From: CAWCWK01 sp963842125
GTDB taxonomy: Bacteria; Pseudomonadota; Alphaproteobacteria; Rhizobiales; CAWCWK01
Assembly (NCBI GenBank): GCA_963842125.1
Contig: CAWJFE010000002.1
Coordinates: 1-64,000 of the forward strand
DNA: 64,000 bases
Direction of reading: 5' to 3'
The notes under the pieces were generated by a model. It did no database searches. It was not told where the DNA came from and saw only the letters and a list, made by a program, of their open reading frames with translations. Positions 18,325 to 26,849 of this stretch are shown here, in pieces. The translations under genes were made by a program, and so were the position numbers. The first letter of the stretch is position 1. Every line of letters starts with the position of its first letter.

Positions 18325-19425
18325 TCAGTCTTGCCCCGAGGCCTTCAGAACATCGACCCCAAAGCCCTCGGTGAGGGCGTCCGCGAGCCGTCGGCGATCG
18401 GCTTTTCGGGTGTAGAGCTCGGCCATCGAGATCTGCGTCCAGCCGTAGATCGCCGTCAGCGTGAAGGCGCCGCTGCCGCGCTCGGCGAGGAGGGTCGCGC
18501 CGCCTTTGCGCAGGCCGTGCGCCGAGCACTGCGGCAGGCCGGCCGCCACGCACCACTTCTTGAACGTCACGCCCAGCGAGGCCGCGCTGTTGAAGGCGCG
18601 CCCGCGCTCGCCGACGATGAACGTCTCCGGGCCCGTAGGCCCGCGCTTGAGCGCGGCCAGCAGGTCCGGGTGCATCGGTATGGAGACCTGGACGCCCGTC
18701 GTCTTCGCCGTCTTGGCGGGGACGAAGACGAGGCGCCCGTTGTCGACGTCGCGCGGGCCGATTCGGAACGCGTCGCCGATGCGGGTGCCGGTGTAGAGCA
18801 TCACCACCATGGCAACGTAGGGCGCCGTGCCGGCCGGCCAGAAGCGCACGAAGCACTCGATCTCCGGCATCGTCCAGGTGTGGAAGCCGGCCGTCTTCTG
18901 CCGGATGAAGGCAACGTCGCGCGCCGGGTTGCGCGTCAGGTGCCCGCGGGCCTTCGCCCATTCGAGCAGGCCGCGCATCGCCTTGAGGCGGTTGTTCGCA
19001 GCGTGCGGGCCGCCCTTCGCCCACTCGTCCATCAGGCCGCTGATGAACGTCTCGTTGACCCGCACGAACATCTGGTCGCCGCGCATCGGGTTGCTGACGA
19101 GATCGCCCTTCCGGCTGTCGCGGAACTCCGAAAGCAGCGTCCGCCGGCGGCGCTGGGTCACCTCGTCGAGCGTGCCGAACTCGCGGCTCTCGAAGTAGCG
19201 CGCGATCAGCCAGCCGAACGAGCCTCGCTCGCCGCGCGCCGTCAGTTGCCCCTCGGCGGCCGCCATCGCGTCCCGGACGGCCTCGGCGTATTCGACCATG
19301 AAGCCGGGCGAGCCTGGCGCCTCGCGCAGGCGCCGCTTCCGCGCCCCCTTCACGCGGACGTAGTAGCGGACCTGTCCGTGTCGGGTGACGTCCGAGACGA
19401 GATACTTGAGCGTGAGATCGATCAC
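18325..19425 (-). CDS. int: Tyrosine-type site-specific integrase
   Basis: The 366-residue enzyme integrates and excises the phage at tRNA-Leu. The N-terminus includes an arm-binding-like region and a SAM-like core-binding domain (about 70-170). The catalytic domain carries Arg 215 (TGTRIGD), His 303 and Arg 306 (HGLRKGG), Trp 329 in the second-histidine place (GWTQ) and nucleophile Tyr 338 (LYTRK). It is the last gene of the leftward operon and overlaps the excisionase-like gene by 4 bp, so the two are made together. Confidence 0.95.
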   Translation of the reverse strand: MIDLTLKYLVSDVTRHGQVRYYVRVKGARKRRLREAPGSPGFMVEYAEAVRDAMAAAEGQLTARGERGSFGWLIARYFESREFGTLDEVTQRRRRTLLSEFRDSRKGDLVSNPMRGDQMFVRVNETFISGLMDEWAKGGPHAANNRLKAMRGLLEWAKARGHLTRNPARDVAFIRQKTAGFHTWTMPEIECFVRFWPAGTAPYVAMVVMLYTGTRIGDAFRIGPRDVDNGRLVFVPAKTAKTTGVQVSIPMHPDLLAALKRGPTGPETFIVGERGRAFNSAASLGVTFKKWCVAAGLPQCSAHGLRKGGATLLAERGSGAFTLTAIYGWTQISMAELYTRKADRRRLADALTEGFGVDVLKASGQD

Positions 19426-19697
19426 ACCAGATCGTCGCCCTCACCGGCCGCGATCTGCTGGTCGGCGATCATCGAGGCGACGGCCGCTTCGACATGCGGG
19501 CGATACCAGAGCGACCGACGGCCGATCTTGAAGGGCTTCGGCATCCGACCGTCGCTGACCATCTCCTGGAACAGCGTCCGCCCTACGTTGACGTAGGCGG
19601 CGGCCTCGTCGCGGTTCAGGTTCAGCGGCGGCGTGTGGAGGTGTACGACGGGCCGGGCGTCCTCGGCAGCGTCTTGTGGTGCGACGTGCTGAGTCAT
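19422..19697 (-). CDS. Excisionase-like helix-turn-helix protein
   Basis: The protein has 91 residues, from ATG 19697. The central part LNRDEAAAYVNVGRTLFQEMVSDGRMP followed by IGRRSLWYR is the winged-helix MerR/AlpA-type fold of phage excisionases. Placement directly ahead of int, with an ATGA overlap, supports a directionality factor. It could also regulate transcription, as AlpA does. Confidence 0.75.
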   Translation of the reverse strand: MTQHVAPQDAAEDARPVVHLHTPPLNLNRDEAAAYVNVGRTLFQEMVSDGRMPKPFKIGRRSLWYRPHVEAAVASMIADQQIAAGEGDDLV

Positions 19698-20077
19698 GTC
19701 GGTGCCCTCCATCGGATCAGAACGCCCTCGAACCGGCCGACGCCATGCGTGAGCCGCCACCAGCGGTGCATGGTGTCCCAGTCCGCAAAGCCGTCGGCTT
19801 GGGCGAAGGCGTCCGCGTCGAAGTCCTCCACGGGGTCGCCATCGGCGATCAGGCCCATCAGGTCGTCGGTGATGTGCAGGGCGATCTCGCGCACGTCCTC
19901 GACGATCGGATCGACCTCCAGGATCTTCCGGCACGCCTTTGTACGCATGCCGGTGTAGAGCTGGACCGGCTCGCCTGCGCGGGCGTGGCGGCGCTTGCCG
20001 ATCGCGCGGATGGTCTGGCGCTTGGTGCCGGCCCGGATCGGCTCGACGAAGCGGGGCTGGAAGGAGTAGGCGACCAT
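19694..20077 (-). CDS. ASCH domain protein
   Basis: The protein has 127 residues. SFQPRFVEPIRAGTKRQTIR is the start of an ASCH/PUA-like fold (RAGTKRQTIR motif), followed by PVQLYTGMRTKACRKI. ASCH proteins are thought to bind RNA or modified nucleic acids. Phage members of this type are widespread without known function. The ATG at 20077 overlaps the stop of the upstream gene, and its own stop overlaps the excisionase-like start. Confidence 0.75.
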   Translation of the reverse strand: MVAYSFQPRFVEPIRAGTKRQTIRAIGKRRHARAGEPVQLYTGMRTKACRKILEVDPIVEDVREIALHITDDLMGLIADGDPVEDFDADAFAQADGFADWDTMHRWWRLTHGVGRFEGVLIRWRAPT

Positions 20078-21273
20078 CAGATGTGGCAGTCCACCAGGAT
20101 GAGCCAGTGGTCGTCGGGCACGTCCGCGATCTCGCGAGCGGCCTGCTCCTCCCAAGTCTCTCGCTCCTTCTCGTCGTGCACCGCCGCCCACCAGCCCATC
20201 TTGCCACGCTCGAGCCAGCGGCCGTCCTTCACCATCGCAAACGGCGCGAGCGCGGGCGCTGCGGCGATCCAGTCGGTGATGCTCTCAAAGCGGTCGGTCT
20301 CTCGCATGTTGCCGCCATAGTCCGAAAGGACTGCGTAGTAGGGCGACAGTGGAAACTCCCGCCGTCCCTTCACCCACTCGCCGAACCAGGGCGCACTGCC
20401 TGCATCCTGCCAAGCCTCTACGGCAGATGCTCGCTCCCGAAGCGCCCGATAGCGCAGGCGGTCTAGCTCTGCGCCGGAGCCGTCCACGCCGGCATCCCGC
20501 AGCTTCGCCTTCACTGTCGCCCACTCGCTCGCGCGATCAGCCTCGGCTTGCGCCTTCATGGCCACCAAGTCCAAGTCACGCTTCAGGACGCCATCGACGC
20601 CCTTGTCGGAGTAGCGCGCTCCCATCAGGCCGGGACGCCCGATGATCGCCTCTGCTGGGTTCTTGCTGATCAAGTGGCCGGACCATCGTCCGCCGACGAC
20701 CCACCAGTCCCAGCGGGCGTTCGGGTTCGTGCGATGGACGAACTCCACGACCTCGCCGCCACGCTCGCGCGCCCAGCCGCGCTTGTGCCCGCCCTCTCGA
20801 TCGACCGGCTCGTCGCCGTAGACGATCGTCACGCCATGCCAGTCCGCGAGATACTCTGTGAACGAGCGGACCTCGGGCTCAGGCACGTTGACCTCTTCGT
20901 AGCCGTCCGGAACGAAGCGCGTCTTCGCACGGTGGCCGCGGCCGTCGCCCCAGTCCTTGGAGTGGAAGGCGATACCGCCTGCCGCACCGGTTCCGATGGC
21001 GCCGCCACCTCCGATCTTCTCGAGCTCCGCCGACGTCAGTTCCCGGTAGAAGCGGTCGTCATAAGGGTCGTGCAGGCGACCGTCCGAACTCCGAAGTTGC
21101 GTCGTGGTGCCGCTCTCGTACTCGTCCCGAGCCTCGGAGAGCTTGTCCAAGTCGACGACGTACTCGTCGCTCGTGCCGGTGCACTCGAACTCGTGCCAAG
21201 GCTGGAGCGCGGCCGCAAGGCGGTCGGTGTCGTTGAGGTTTGGGCCGCAGATCAAGCAGGTGAAATGGCTCAC
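20077..21273 (-). CDS. Conserved phage protein of unknown function
   Basis: The protein has 398 residues. It opens with MSHFTCLICG and has HEFECTGTSDEYVVD and later NPNARWDWWVVGGRWSGHL. These motifs recur in a family of phage and prophage proteins that begin MSHFTVLV and carry a WDWY-GGRWSG block. No enzymatic motif is recognised. The C-terminal half contains charged helices and ends WLILVDCHI. It is an internal gene of the leftward operon. Confidence 0.7.
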   Translation of the reverse strand: MSHFTCLICGPNLNDTDRLAAALQPWHEFECTGTSDEYVVDLDKLSEARDEYESGTTTQLRSSDGRLHDPYDDRFYRELTSAELEKIGGGGAIGTGAAGGIAFHSKDWGDGRGHRAKTRFVPDGYEEVNVPEPEVRSFTEYLADWHGVTIVYGDEPVDREGGHKRGWARERGGEVVEFVHRTNPNARWDWWVVGGRWSGHLISKNPAEAIIGRPGLMGARYSDKGVDGVLKRDLDLVAMKAQAEADRASEWATVKAKLRDAGVDGSGAELDRLRYRALRERASAVEAWQDAGSAPWFGEWVKGRREFPLSPYYAVLSDYGGNMRETDRFESITDWIAAAPALAPFAMVKDGRWLERGKMGWWAAVHDEKERETWEEQAAREIADVPDDHWLILVDCHI

Positions 21274-21566
21274 AGCAGTCTCCCATCGTCGCGCTGGAGA
21301 CGCAGCTGTGCGGCCATGCGCTTGACGGTGTTGATGATCGTCAGCCCGAGCTGGTGCAGGGCGTAACGCGCCGCCGATGGCGTGGCGGTATGCGCCCCCG
21401 CGACCTCGCGCTCGTAGCGCACGGTCAGCGCGCCGGCCTCGTCGACGAAGACGACGACCTCCGCCTCGTTGATGCGCGGCTCGGCGGCGCGCAGGGTCGC
21501 CTTGCCGAGCACGATGAAGGTCTCGTCCTTCAGGCGGACGACGTCACCGGCGGTCCTGCGCGTCAT
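21270..21566 (-). CDS. Small phage protein of unknown function
   Basis: The protein has 98 residues and is predicted alpha/beta. Beta-rich segments (DETFIVLG, AEVVVFVDEAGALTVRY) are followed by a helical C-terminus (ARYALHQLGLTIINTVKRMAA). No family is recognised. Both ends overlap neighbours by 4 bp, which supports that it is real and co-translated. Confidence 0.65.
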   Translation of the reverse strand: MTRRTAGDVVRLKDETFIVLGKATLRAAEPRINEAEVVVFVDEAGALTVRYEREVAGAHTATPSAARYALHQLGLTIINTVKRMAAQLRLQRDDGRLL

Positions 21567-22729
21567 GCCGCGACCCCCTCGAGACCGCGCATGCGGCCCC
21601 GCACCTCGGCCCGCCCCTGCGCCAGCCGGAACCCGGTCCCCCAGACGGCCTCGATGACGAGCCGCGGCGGCAGGGCCCGGCGCAGGTTCGAGATGGCGAC
21701 GTCGACACCCTTTAGGTCGGTCTCCGGATAGACGCCGGACGCCATCGCGATCTGCACGGCCTCGCGGCTCGCTAGGTCGCGCCTGGCAAGCACGCCCAAC
21801 GCGCGGGCCAGGCGAGGGCTCAAGCCGTAGGCGACCTGAAGGCGGCCGATCTCGTCGGCGTCGCCGCGCAGCTCGTCCAGCACCGCGTCCAGCCGGTCCT
21901 CGGCTGCGCGGGCGCGGGCTTCTGCCTCCCGGAGCCGGGCGGCCAGATCCTCGGCCGTCTCCGCTGGGCGGGCGACGATGCCGCCGAGGCCAGCGACGAC
22001 GCGATCCCGCAGGCGGGCGTCCCGTGCGCAGACGGCCGTCGCTCGCGTCGCGAAGGCCGCGAGGTCGAGCCCGGCCGCCTCGCACACGCCCGCCAGGGCG
22101 TTCACCTCCGAGCCGGTCAGCCCCCGCCGCAGCGAGATCTCCACCCGACCGGACGCGTGCACGGCCGAGCCGACGCCCGGTCCCGACCCGCAATCGTGCT
22201 TCGCGATCGCACTGCGGATCGCCTCCACCTTCTCGCCCATCAGCGCGGCGATCTGGGTCGTGCTGCGCCCTGCGCGCCGGTGCCGGCGCAACTCGGCAAG
22301 GCGGGCGTCGGACCACTTGAACCGGGTGTCCGGCCGGAACCGCAGCCCGAGCCGCCGCGCCTCGGCGCGCACCGCCTGGAGGCCACCGGAGAAACCGGCT
22401 GCGCGCAGGCTGTCCGCGATCTCCTGCCGGCCCTTGCCGGACGCGATCAGCCGGCGCAGCAGCGCACGATGCTCTGGCGTCCAGACGATCTTGATCGGGT
22501 TGGGGAAGGCCAAGCCGAGCATGTCGGTCCGCATGCGCACGGCCCCCAGCGTGCGCTTTGCGCCATCCGGCCCGTTCGCCATGGAGATCGATGCCACCGC
22601 GTCGCGCTTCGTCGCGCCGAACGCCAGGCACGCCCGAAGGATGGCGTCCTCCATTGGCGACCAGACGGGGTGCGCACCGGACCGCCCGGTCGGCGGCCGA
22701 CGCGTGCCGGATGCGGGGGAGCCCCTCAT
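21563..22729 (-). CDS. Multi-helix-turn-helix DNA-binding protein with OmpR-type C-terminus
   Basis: The 388-residue protein has three SANT/Myb-like segments near the N-terminus, each beginning with W or KW: WSPMEDAILRACLAFGATK, WTPEHRALLRRLIASGKG and FKWSDARLAELRRHRRAG. A coiled stretch (AARLREAEARARAAEDRLDAV) leads to a C-terminal winged helix resembling OmpR/PhoB output domains (LSPRLARALGVLARRD ... DVAISNLRRALPP ... VWGTGFRLAQ). No receiver domain is present. It overlaps both neighbours and probably regulates phage or host promoters. Confidence 0.7.
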   Translation of the reverse strand: MRGSPASGTRRPPTGRSGAHPVWSPMEDAILRACLAFGATKRDAVASISMANGPDGAKRTLGAVRMRTDMLGLAFPNPIKIVWTPEHRALLRRLIASGKGRQEIADSLRAAGFSGGLQAVRAEARRLGLRFRPDTRFKWSDARLAELRRHRRAGRSTTQIAALMGEKVEAIRSAIAKHDCGSGPGVGSAVHASGRVEISLRRGLTGSEVNALAGVCEAAGLDLAAFATRATAVCARDARLRDRVVAGLGGIVARPAETAEDLAARLREAEARARAAEDRLDAVLDELRGDADEIGRLQVAYGLSPRLARALGVLARRDLASREAVQIAMASGVYPETDLKGVDVAISNLRRALPPRLVIEAVWGTGFRLAQGRAEVRGRMRGLEGVAA

Positions 22730-24450
22730 GCTACCGCCCTCCCGCTGACGACAAGGTGTCCGCAATTGGCCGCGATGATCGCGGCCGCCACGGGCGGGCA
22801 GACGCTGTTGCCGACGCAGGAAATCTGCTGGCTCTTGGTGAGCGGCCGGCCTCCGACGTCGATCCCGTCGATCACGTAGTCCACCGGGAAGCCCTGGGCG
22901 CTGAACAGCTCGCGCGGCGTCAGCATCCGCATGCCGATGTCGGTGATGACGTAGGGCTCGCCGTGGACGCGCACGATCACGAGCGCCTGCCGGGCCTTCG
23001 CCGTGACGGTGTGCACCGGCTCGCCGGCCGCCTGATCCTGGCCGCCGCTGCCGTAGTACTTCGTCAGGAACGCCGCGACCGTCGCCGCGTGCGTCGTCGA
23101 TGCGCAGATCGTGGGCACCGGCCCGCGAGCGTCGAGCGACTGGCGGTCCGTCCCCTTCATGCTCATCAGGTGGCCGGCCACGACCGCCTGCTGGGGCGTC
23201 CGCGTGATCGTCGAGAGCGGCACGTCGGCCGCGCGACCCGGGTTCACCCCGCCGATCCTGCGGCCGTCGTTGTTGTGCTGCGCGAGGAAGGCCGCGACGA
23301 GCGCGTGCTTGGGCCCTGCCGCGACGACGGTGCCGAGCGGCGCCCCAAGGTCCAGCGCGCGGGGCGCCTGGCCTTCGCGCTCGCCATAGCCAGTCTGAAC
23401 GAGCGTCGGGGCGACGACGGCCATCTCGCCACGGTGTGCCGTCGTCACGGTGCGCAACGGCTCTTGCGGGTCATGGACACGGCGATCGCCCGTGTGGGTG
23501 ATTGGTGCGATCGATGGGGCGACTAAGCCAAGCGGCGGAGCCCCGCCCGGCCTCTTCCTGAAGCTGTTGGCCGTCACCGTTGGCAGCGGCTCGACAACCG
23601 GGCTTCCGGTCGAACCGGTCTGAAACTTCACGACGAACGGATCGGCGGCGTCCAGCACGTAGCGCTTCACCCCGCGCGCCACTCGGGCCAGCGTCGCGTC
23701 GGCAAGCGGGCGGATCGCGCGCAGGCCGTACTTGGCGCGGATCTCGTCGGACGTGTCGAAGATCGAGGGACAGGGCAGCGTCCAGTCGATGATGCTGGCC
23801 GCAGACCGCCAGGGCGACAGGCCGGCCGGCACGCCGCCGCCCTCGTCGGGCTTGGCGTGCGTGGGCGCGGGCCAGACGATCGGCCGGCCGTCGCGGCGGG
23901 CGATCATGAAGAGGCGTCTGCGCGTCGTCGGCGCGCCATAGTCGGCCGCGACCAGCTCGCGGAACTGCACGCGGTAGCCAAGACGTTTCAGCTCGGCCGT
24001 CCAGCGGGCAAAGGTCTCGCCCCTGCGGTCGGGGCAAGGCACCCAGTCGCCGTTGTCGTTGGCGACCAGCGGCCCCCACGTCCGGAACTCCTCGACGTTC
24101 TCCAGCACGATCACCTGGGGCCGGACGCGCTTGGCCCAGACGATCACCGTCCAGGCGAGGTCGCGCACGTTCCGCTTGACCGGCTTGCGACCCTTGGCCT
24201 TCGAGAAGTGCTTGCAATCCGGTGAGAACCAGGCGAGGCCGACCTCGCGCGCCCGTACGTGGTCGAGCGGGTCGACCTGCCAGATGTTCTTGGACAGGTG
24301 GAGCGTGTCGGGATGGTTCGCGGCGTGCATCGCGAGCGCGGCCGCGTCGTGGTTCACGGCGATGTCGGGCGACCGACCGAGCGCCATCTCGATCCCGGTG
24401 GACGCGCCGCCGCCGCCGGCGAAGCTGTCGATGATGAGGGGCCCGCTCAC
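22726..24450 (-). CDS. DNA (cytosine-5) methyltransferase
   Basis: The 574-residue protein starts at a GTG that overlaps the nuclease stop. It has motif I DSFAGGGGAST (about 8-18), the catalytic Cys 79 in SPDCKHFS, ENV (117-119), and motif VIII APTTRRRLFMIARRDG. Near the end, LTPRELFSAQGFP and NSVCPPVAAAII are motifs IX and X. Between them lie about six degenerate repeats of a PLxTVT...ALV pattern (roughly residues 290-500), which may form the target-recognition region. It probably protects phage DNA from restriction or marks the genome. The recognised sequence is unknown. Confidence 0.9.
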   Translation of the reverse strand: MSGPLIIDSFAGGGGASTGIEMALGRSPDIAVNHDAAALAMHAANHPDTLHLSKNIWQVDPLDHVRAREVGLAWFSPDCKHFSKAKGRKPVKRNVRDLAWTVIVWAKRVRPQVIVLENVEEFRTWGPLVANDNGDWVPCPDRRGETFARWTAELKRLGYRVQFRELVAADYGAPTTRRRLFMIARRDGRPIVWPAPTHAKPDEGGGVPAGLSPWRSAASIIDWTLPCPSIFDTSDEIRAKYGLRAIRPLADATLARVARGVKRYVLDAADPFVVKFQTGSTGSPVVEPLPTVTANSFRKRPGGAPPLGLVAPSIAPITHTGDRRVHDPQEPLRTVTTAHRGEMAVVAPTLVQTGYGEREGQAPRALDLGAPLGTVVAAGPKHALVAAFLAQHNNDGRRIGGVNPGRAADVPLSTITRTPQQAVVAGHLMSMKGTDRQSLDARGPVPTICASTTHAATVAAFLTKYYGSGGQDQAAGEPVHTVTAKARQALVIVRVHGEPYVITDIGMRMLTPRELFSAQGFPVDYVIDGIDVGGRPLTKSQQISCVGNSVCPPVAAAIIAANCGHLVVSGRAVA

Positions 24451-24980
24451 CGCCGCGCCTCCGGCAGCTCGCACCGCTCACCGAACAGCGCGACTGGCTC
24501 GCCATGCCCGGCAGCGACCATCGCCTCGTCGAAACCTCGCCCGTCCCGCAGGATCAGGAAGGCGAGTGGCCGCCCGTCCCGCGGATTAGCCACACACAGC
24601 CCGGTGAAGCGCAGGCGGAAGCCGCCACGTAGAAGCTCAAGCGCGTGGGCGCGGGCGGCCTCGCCCTCGATCGTGCGCAGCTCGGGTGCGTCGAAGCCGG
24701 CGAAGCGGTACTTGACGCCGGCGATCCAGCCGGAGTCGGCATCGTGCAGGCAGTGCTGGCGACGCGCCGGCGGCGGTGGGCAGAGTTCCAGCGGCGTCGA
24801 GACGAGGCCCGGCGTGTCCAACGGCCGCGCTGGCGGCGCGGGCGGGCCGACGACGTCGGCGAGAGCGAGCCCGGCCAGCATGGCCAGAAGCACGGTGGTG
24901 AGGGTGGCGATCAGGGCACCGGATCGGATCGCCAGGATGATGCCAACGGCCACGATCAGAAGCGCAGCAAGGACGCTCAC
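24447..24980 (-). CDS. Membrane-anchored thermonuclease-like (SNase) protein
   Basis: The protein has 177 residues from a GTG that overlaps the ATPase stop. Two hydrophobic segments (about 3-18 and 22-42) anchor it. A Pro-rich linker leads to a compact SNase fold with HDADSGWIAGVKYRFAGFDAPEL (about 79-101) and GRPLAFLILRDG (136-147). The Asp of DAPE and the Arg of GRPLA match metal and catalytic positions, while the usual upstream Arg is less certain. If the fold faces the periplasm it could cut incoming DNA. Confidence 0.75.
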   Translation of the reverse strand: MSVLAALLIVAVGIILAIRSGALIATLTTVLLAMLAGLALADVVGPPAPPARPLDTPGLVSTPLELCPPPPARRQHCLHDADSGWIAGVKYRFAGFDAPELRTIEGEAARAHALELLRGGFRLRFTGLCVANPRDGRPLAFLILRDGRGFDEAMVAAGHGEPVALFGERCELPEARR

Positions 24981-25891
24981 GCGGCCCTCGCCGGCCGCGC
25001 CGACGCCTCCTTCGCGGGAACAGTAAGCGGCCACGGCAGGCTAGCGAGCGCAGGGTCGCTCGTCTTCATCCTCCACAGCCGCGGAAGGTCGAGATCAGGG
25101 TGGGGCGCGATCGAGACGAGCAGCCGCCCCCACACGGCGTCCTTCGCCATGTCCCACTTCACACGCGGACCGACGACGAGCTGACGCTTGATGCCCTCGC
25201 AGAGCTGACGCATCAGCGCGGGGCTCGCCCCCGATACCGCCGAGGCCAGCATGTCGAGGTCTTCCGGCTCAAGAACGTAGGGCGCCAGATAGCGCTTCAG
25301 GATCAGGCGACACTCGCCCTGGCCCGGCAGGTCGATGCCGATCTGGATCTGGAAGCGTCGCCAGACCGCCTCGTCTAGCTGGTCCATCCGGTTGGTCGCG
25401 GCGATGACGACGCCCTTGTGCCGCTCCAGGCAAGCCAACACGACGTTGACCGAGCCGTTGCGCTCGGTGTCGGCGCCCTGCTGCGCGGCGGTGCGCTTCT
25501 GCATGATGGAATCGGCCTCGTCGATGAAAAGGACGCACGGCGTCGCGGCGGCCGCGTCGAACAGTGCGCCGATGTTCCGCCCGGTCGAGCCGATCCAGCT
25601 GTCGATCAGCCGATCGGAGCGTGCGATGGCGAGCGGCAGGCCGAGGCGGGCAGCGAGGTGGTGCGCCAGTGTAGTCTTGCCGGTGCCGGGTGGGCCGTAG
25701 AACAGTGCGCGCTGGCGCGGCTGGAGACCTACGGCCTTCAGCTCCCGCTCGGCCCAGATCTCCTGAAGCCACTCCATCAGCGCAGCCCGGACCGGGCGAG
25801 CCAGGATTGGCTCGACAGCCTCGGTCGGATCAAGGACCTCGGCGTAGCTCTTCAGCGCCGCGTTGGCGCCGCCGCGGGGCACGGCCTTCAC
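24977..25891 (-). CDS. AAA family ATPase
   Basis: The 304-residue protein has one AAA module: Walker A GPPGTGKT (66-73), Walker B VLFIDEAD (120-127), sensor 1 in AATNRMDQLDEAVWRRF with arginine-finger candidates, and a helical C-terminal lid. It resembles small phage and bacterial AAA proteins of the FtsH/spastin-like clade that act as remodelling rings. The partner may be the adjacent nuclease or the GapR-like protein, both overlapping it by 4 bp. The target is not known. Confidence 0.85.
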   Translation of the reverse strand: MKAVPRGGANAALKSYAEVLDPTEAVEPILARPVRAALMEWLQEIWAERELKAVGLQPRQRALFYGPPGTGKTTLAHHLAARLGLPLAIARSDRLIDSWIGSTGRNIGALFDAAAATPCVLFIDEADSIMQKRTAAQQGADTERNGSVNVVLACLERHKGVVIAATNRMDQLDEAVWRRFQIQIGIDLPGQGECRLILKRYLAPYVLEPEDLDMLASAVSGASPALMRQLCEGIKRQLVVGPRVKWDMAKDAVWGRLLVSIAPHPDLDLPRLWRMKTSDPALASLPWPLTVPAKEASARPARAA

Positions 25892-26610
25892 GGCTCGCCC
25901 TCGCCGTCCGGGTCCTCGCCCATCCCGTCACCGCCGGCGCCCTCGCGCCAGCCCTCGTCCCAAGCCGGCCGGCGCGGGTCGGCCGCGGGAAAGGGATTGG
26001 CGATCACCGCCTGGCCGTCTCCCGCCGCCTCGCGGCCCAGTGCGTGGGCACCAGCCTCGTCGACATCGGGCAAGATCGGCGCGTCCTCGATGTCCGTCTG
26101 GCCGTCCTCGGCCGGGACCCGGCGCTGTGGCCGCTCGGTGTCTGCGACCTTCGCCTCGCCGTCGCCCTCACGCCAGAACCGCTTCCAGCCCGAGCCGACG
26201 CGCATTATGATCTCGCCATCGGCCGGCACGAGCTTCTTCAACGCTTCGATCGCGCCGTCCTGGCTGACCTTCTCGCCGGCCAGCGTCTCGAGCTCGGCGA
26301 ACAGCGGCAGGCGCTCGGCCATGCCCAGCGCCTCCTCGTAGAGGTCCTGCAGGCCGTCCATCTCGGCGCGCTCAGACTTGTCGTAGGTGCGCCGCTTCAC
26401 GATCCGGCGGATCGTCTTTGTATCGTACCCTGTGGCCTTGGCCTCCGCGTAAACCTGTTTCAGATCGTCCTTGTGGTCGGCGACGATCTCATGGATGCGC
26501 TCGATGCGATCGACATACGCGCGCAGATCGTCGCGAGCCGCGCCCATCGCGCCGCTGTTGTGGCCTGGGCCGGCATCACGCGCGTCGTCCTTCTTCGGAG
26601 TCTCCGTCAT
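25888..26610 (-). CDS. GapR-like (DUF2312) protein with RMF-like C-terminal tail
   Basis: The protein has 240 residues from ATG 26610. Residues 25-95 (LRAYVDRIERIHEIVADHK ... IRRIVKRR) match DUF2312, the GapR family. Caulobacter GapR binds overtwisted AT-rich DNA ahead of replication forks. The middle is a linker with charged segments. The last 55 residues contain GREAAGDGQAVIANPF and RRPAWDEGWREG, resembling a ribosome modulation factor module often found on phage proteins. The pairing suggests a nucleoid-binding protein with a second, possibly ribosome- or RNA-directed, end. Confidence 0.8.
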   Translation of the reverse strand: MTETPKKDDARDAGPGHNSGAMGAARDDLRAYVDRIERIHEIVADHKDDLKQVYAEAKATGYDTKTIRRIVKRRTYDKSERAEMDGLQDLYEEALGMAERLPLFAELETLAGEKVSQDGAIEALKKLVPADGEIIMRVGSGWKRFWREGDGEAKVADTERPQRRVPAEDGQTDIEDAPILPDVDEAGAHALGREAAGDGQAVIANPFPAADPRRPAWDEGWREGAGGDGMGEDPDGEGEP

Positions 26611-26849
26611 GCCGCCTGCCTTTCGCGTTCGTGTCGGGATCGGGTCGCCAAGAGGAGGCCGCACCGCTGCAGCGCCTCGGCTTCGCCGGCGGCGGCGCTG
26701 AGCGCGTCGAAGGCGCCGATCAGCTCCTCGTGCGCGCGCGTCACGCGCGGGTCGGGGTGAGGCGGGACGATGTCGGTGCGGCTCGTCGCGCCCAGCACCG
26801 GTCGTGTGCGGCCGGTCTCCAGCTCGGCCGGCGTGAACTCAGTGGACAT
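26607..26849 (-). CDS. Small phage protein of unknown function
   Basis: The protein has 80 residues, with a disordered N-terminus and a helical C-terminal half (HEELIGAFDALSAAAGEAEAL). ATG 26849 is clear, and the stop overlaps the GapR-like start by 4 bp. No family is recognised. Confidence 0.6.
   Translation of the reverse strand: MSTEFTPAELETGRTRPVLGATSRTDIVPPHPDPRVTRAHEELIGAFDALSAAAGEAEALQRCGLLLATRSRHERERQAA

Noticed and set aside
19422..20207. Larger protein covering the excisionase-like gene
   Set aside because: The upstream part is the shadow of the ASCH gene. ATG 19697 has the correct ATGA overlap and gives a normal excisionase size.
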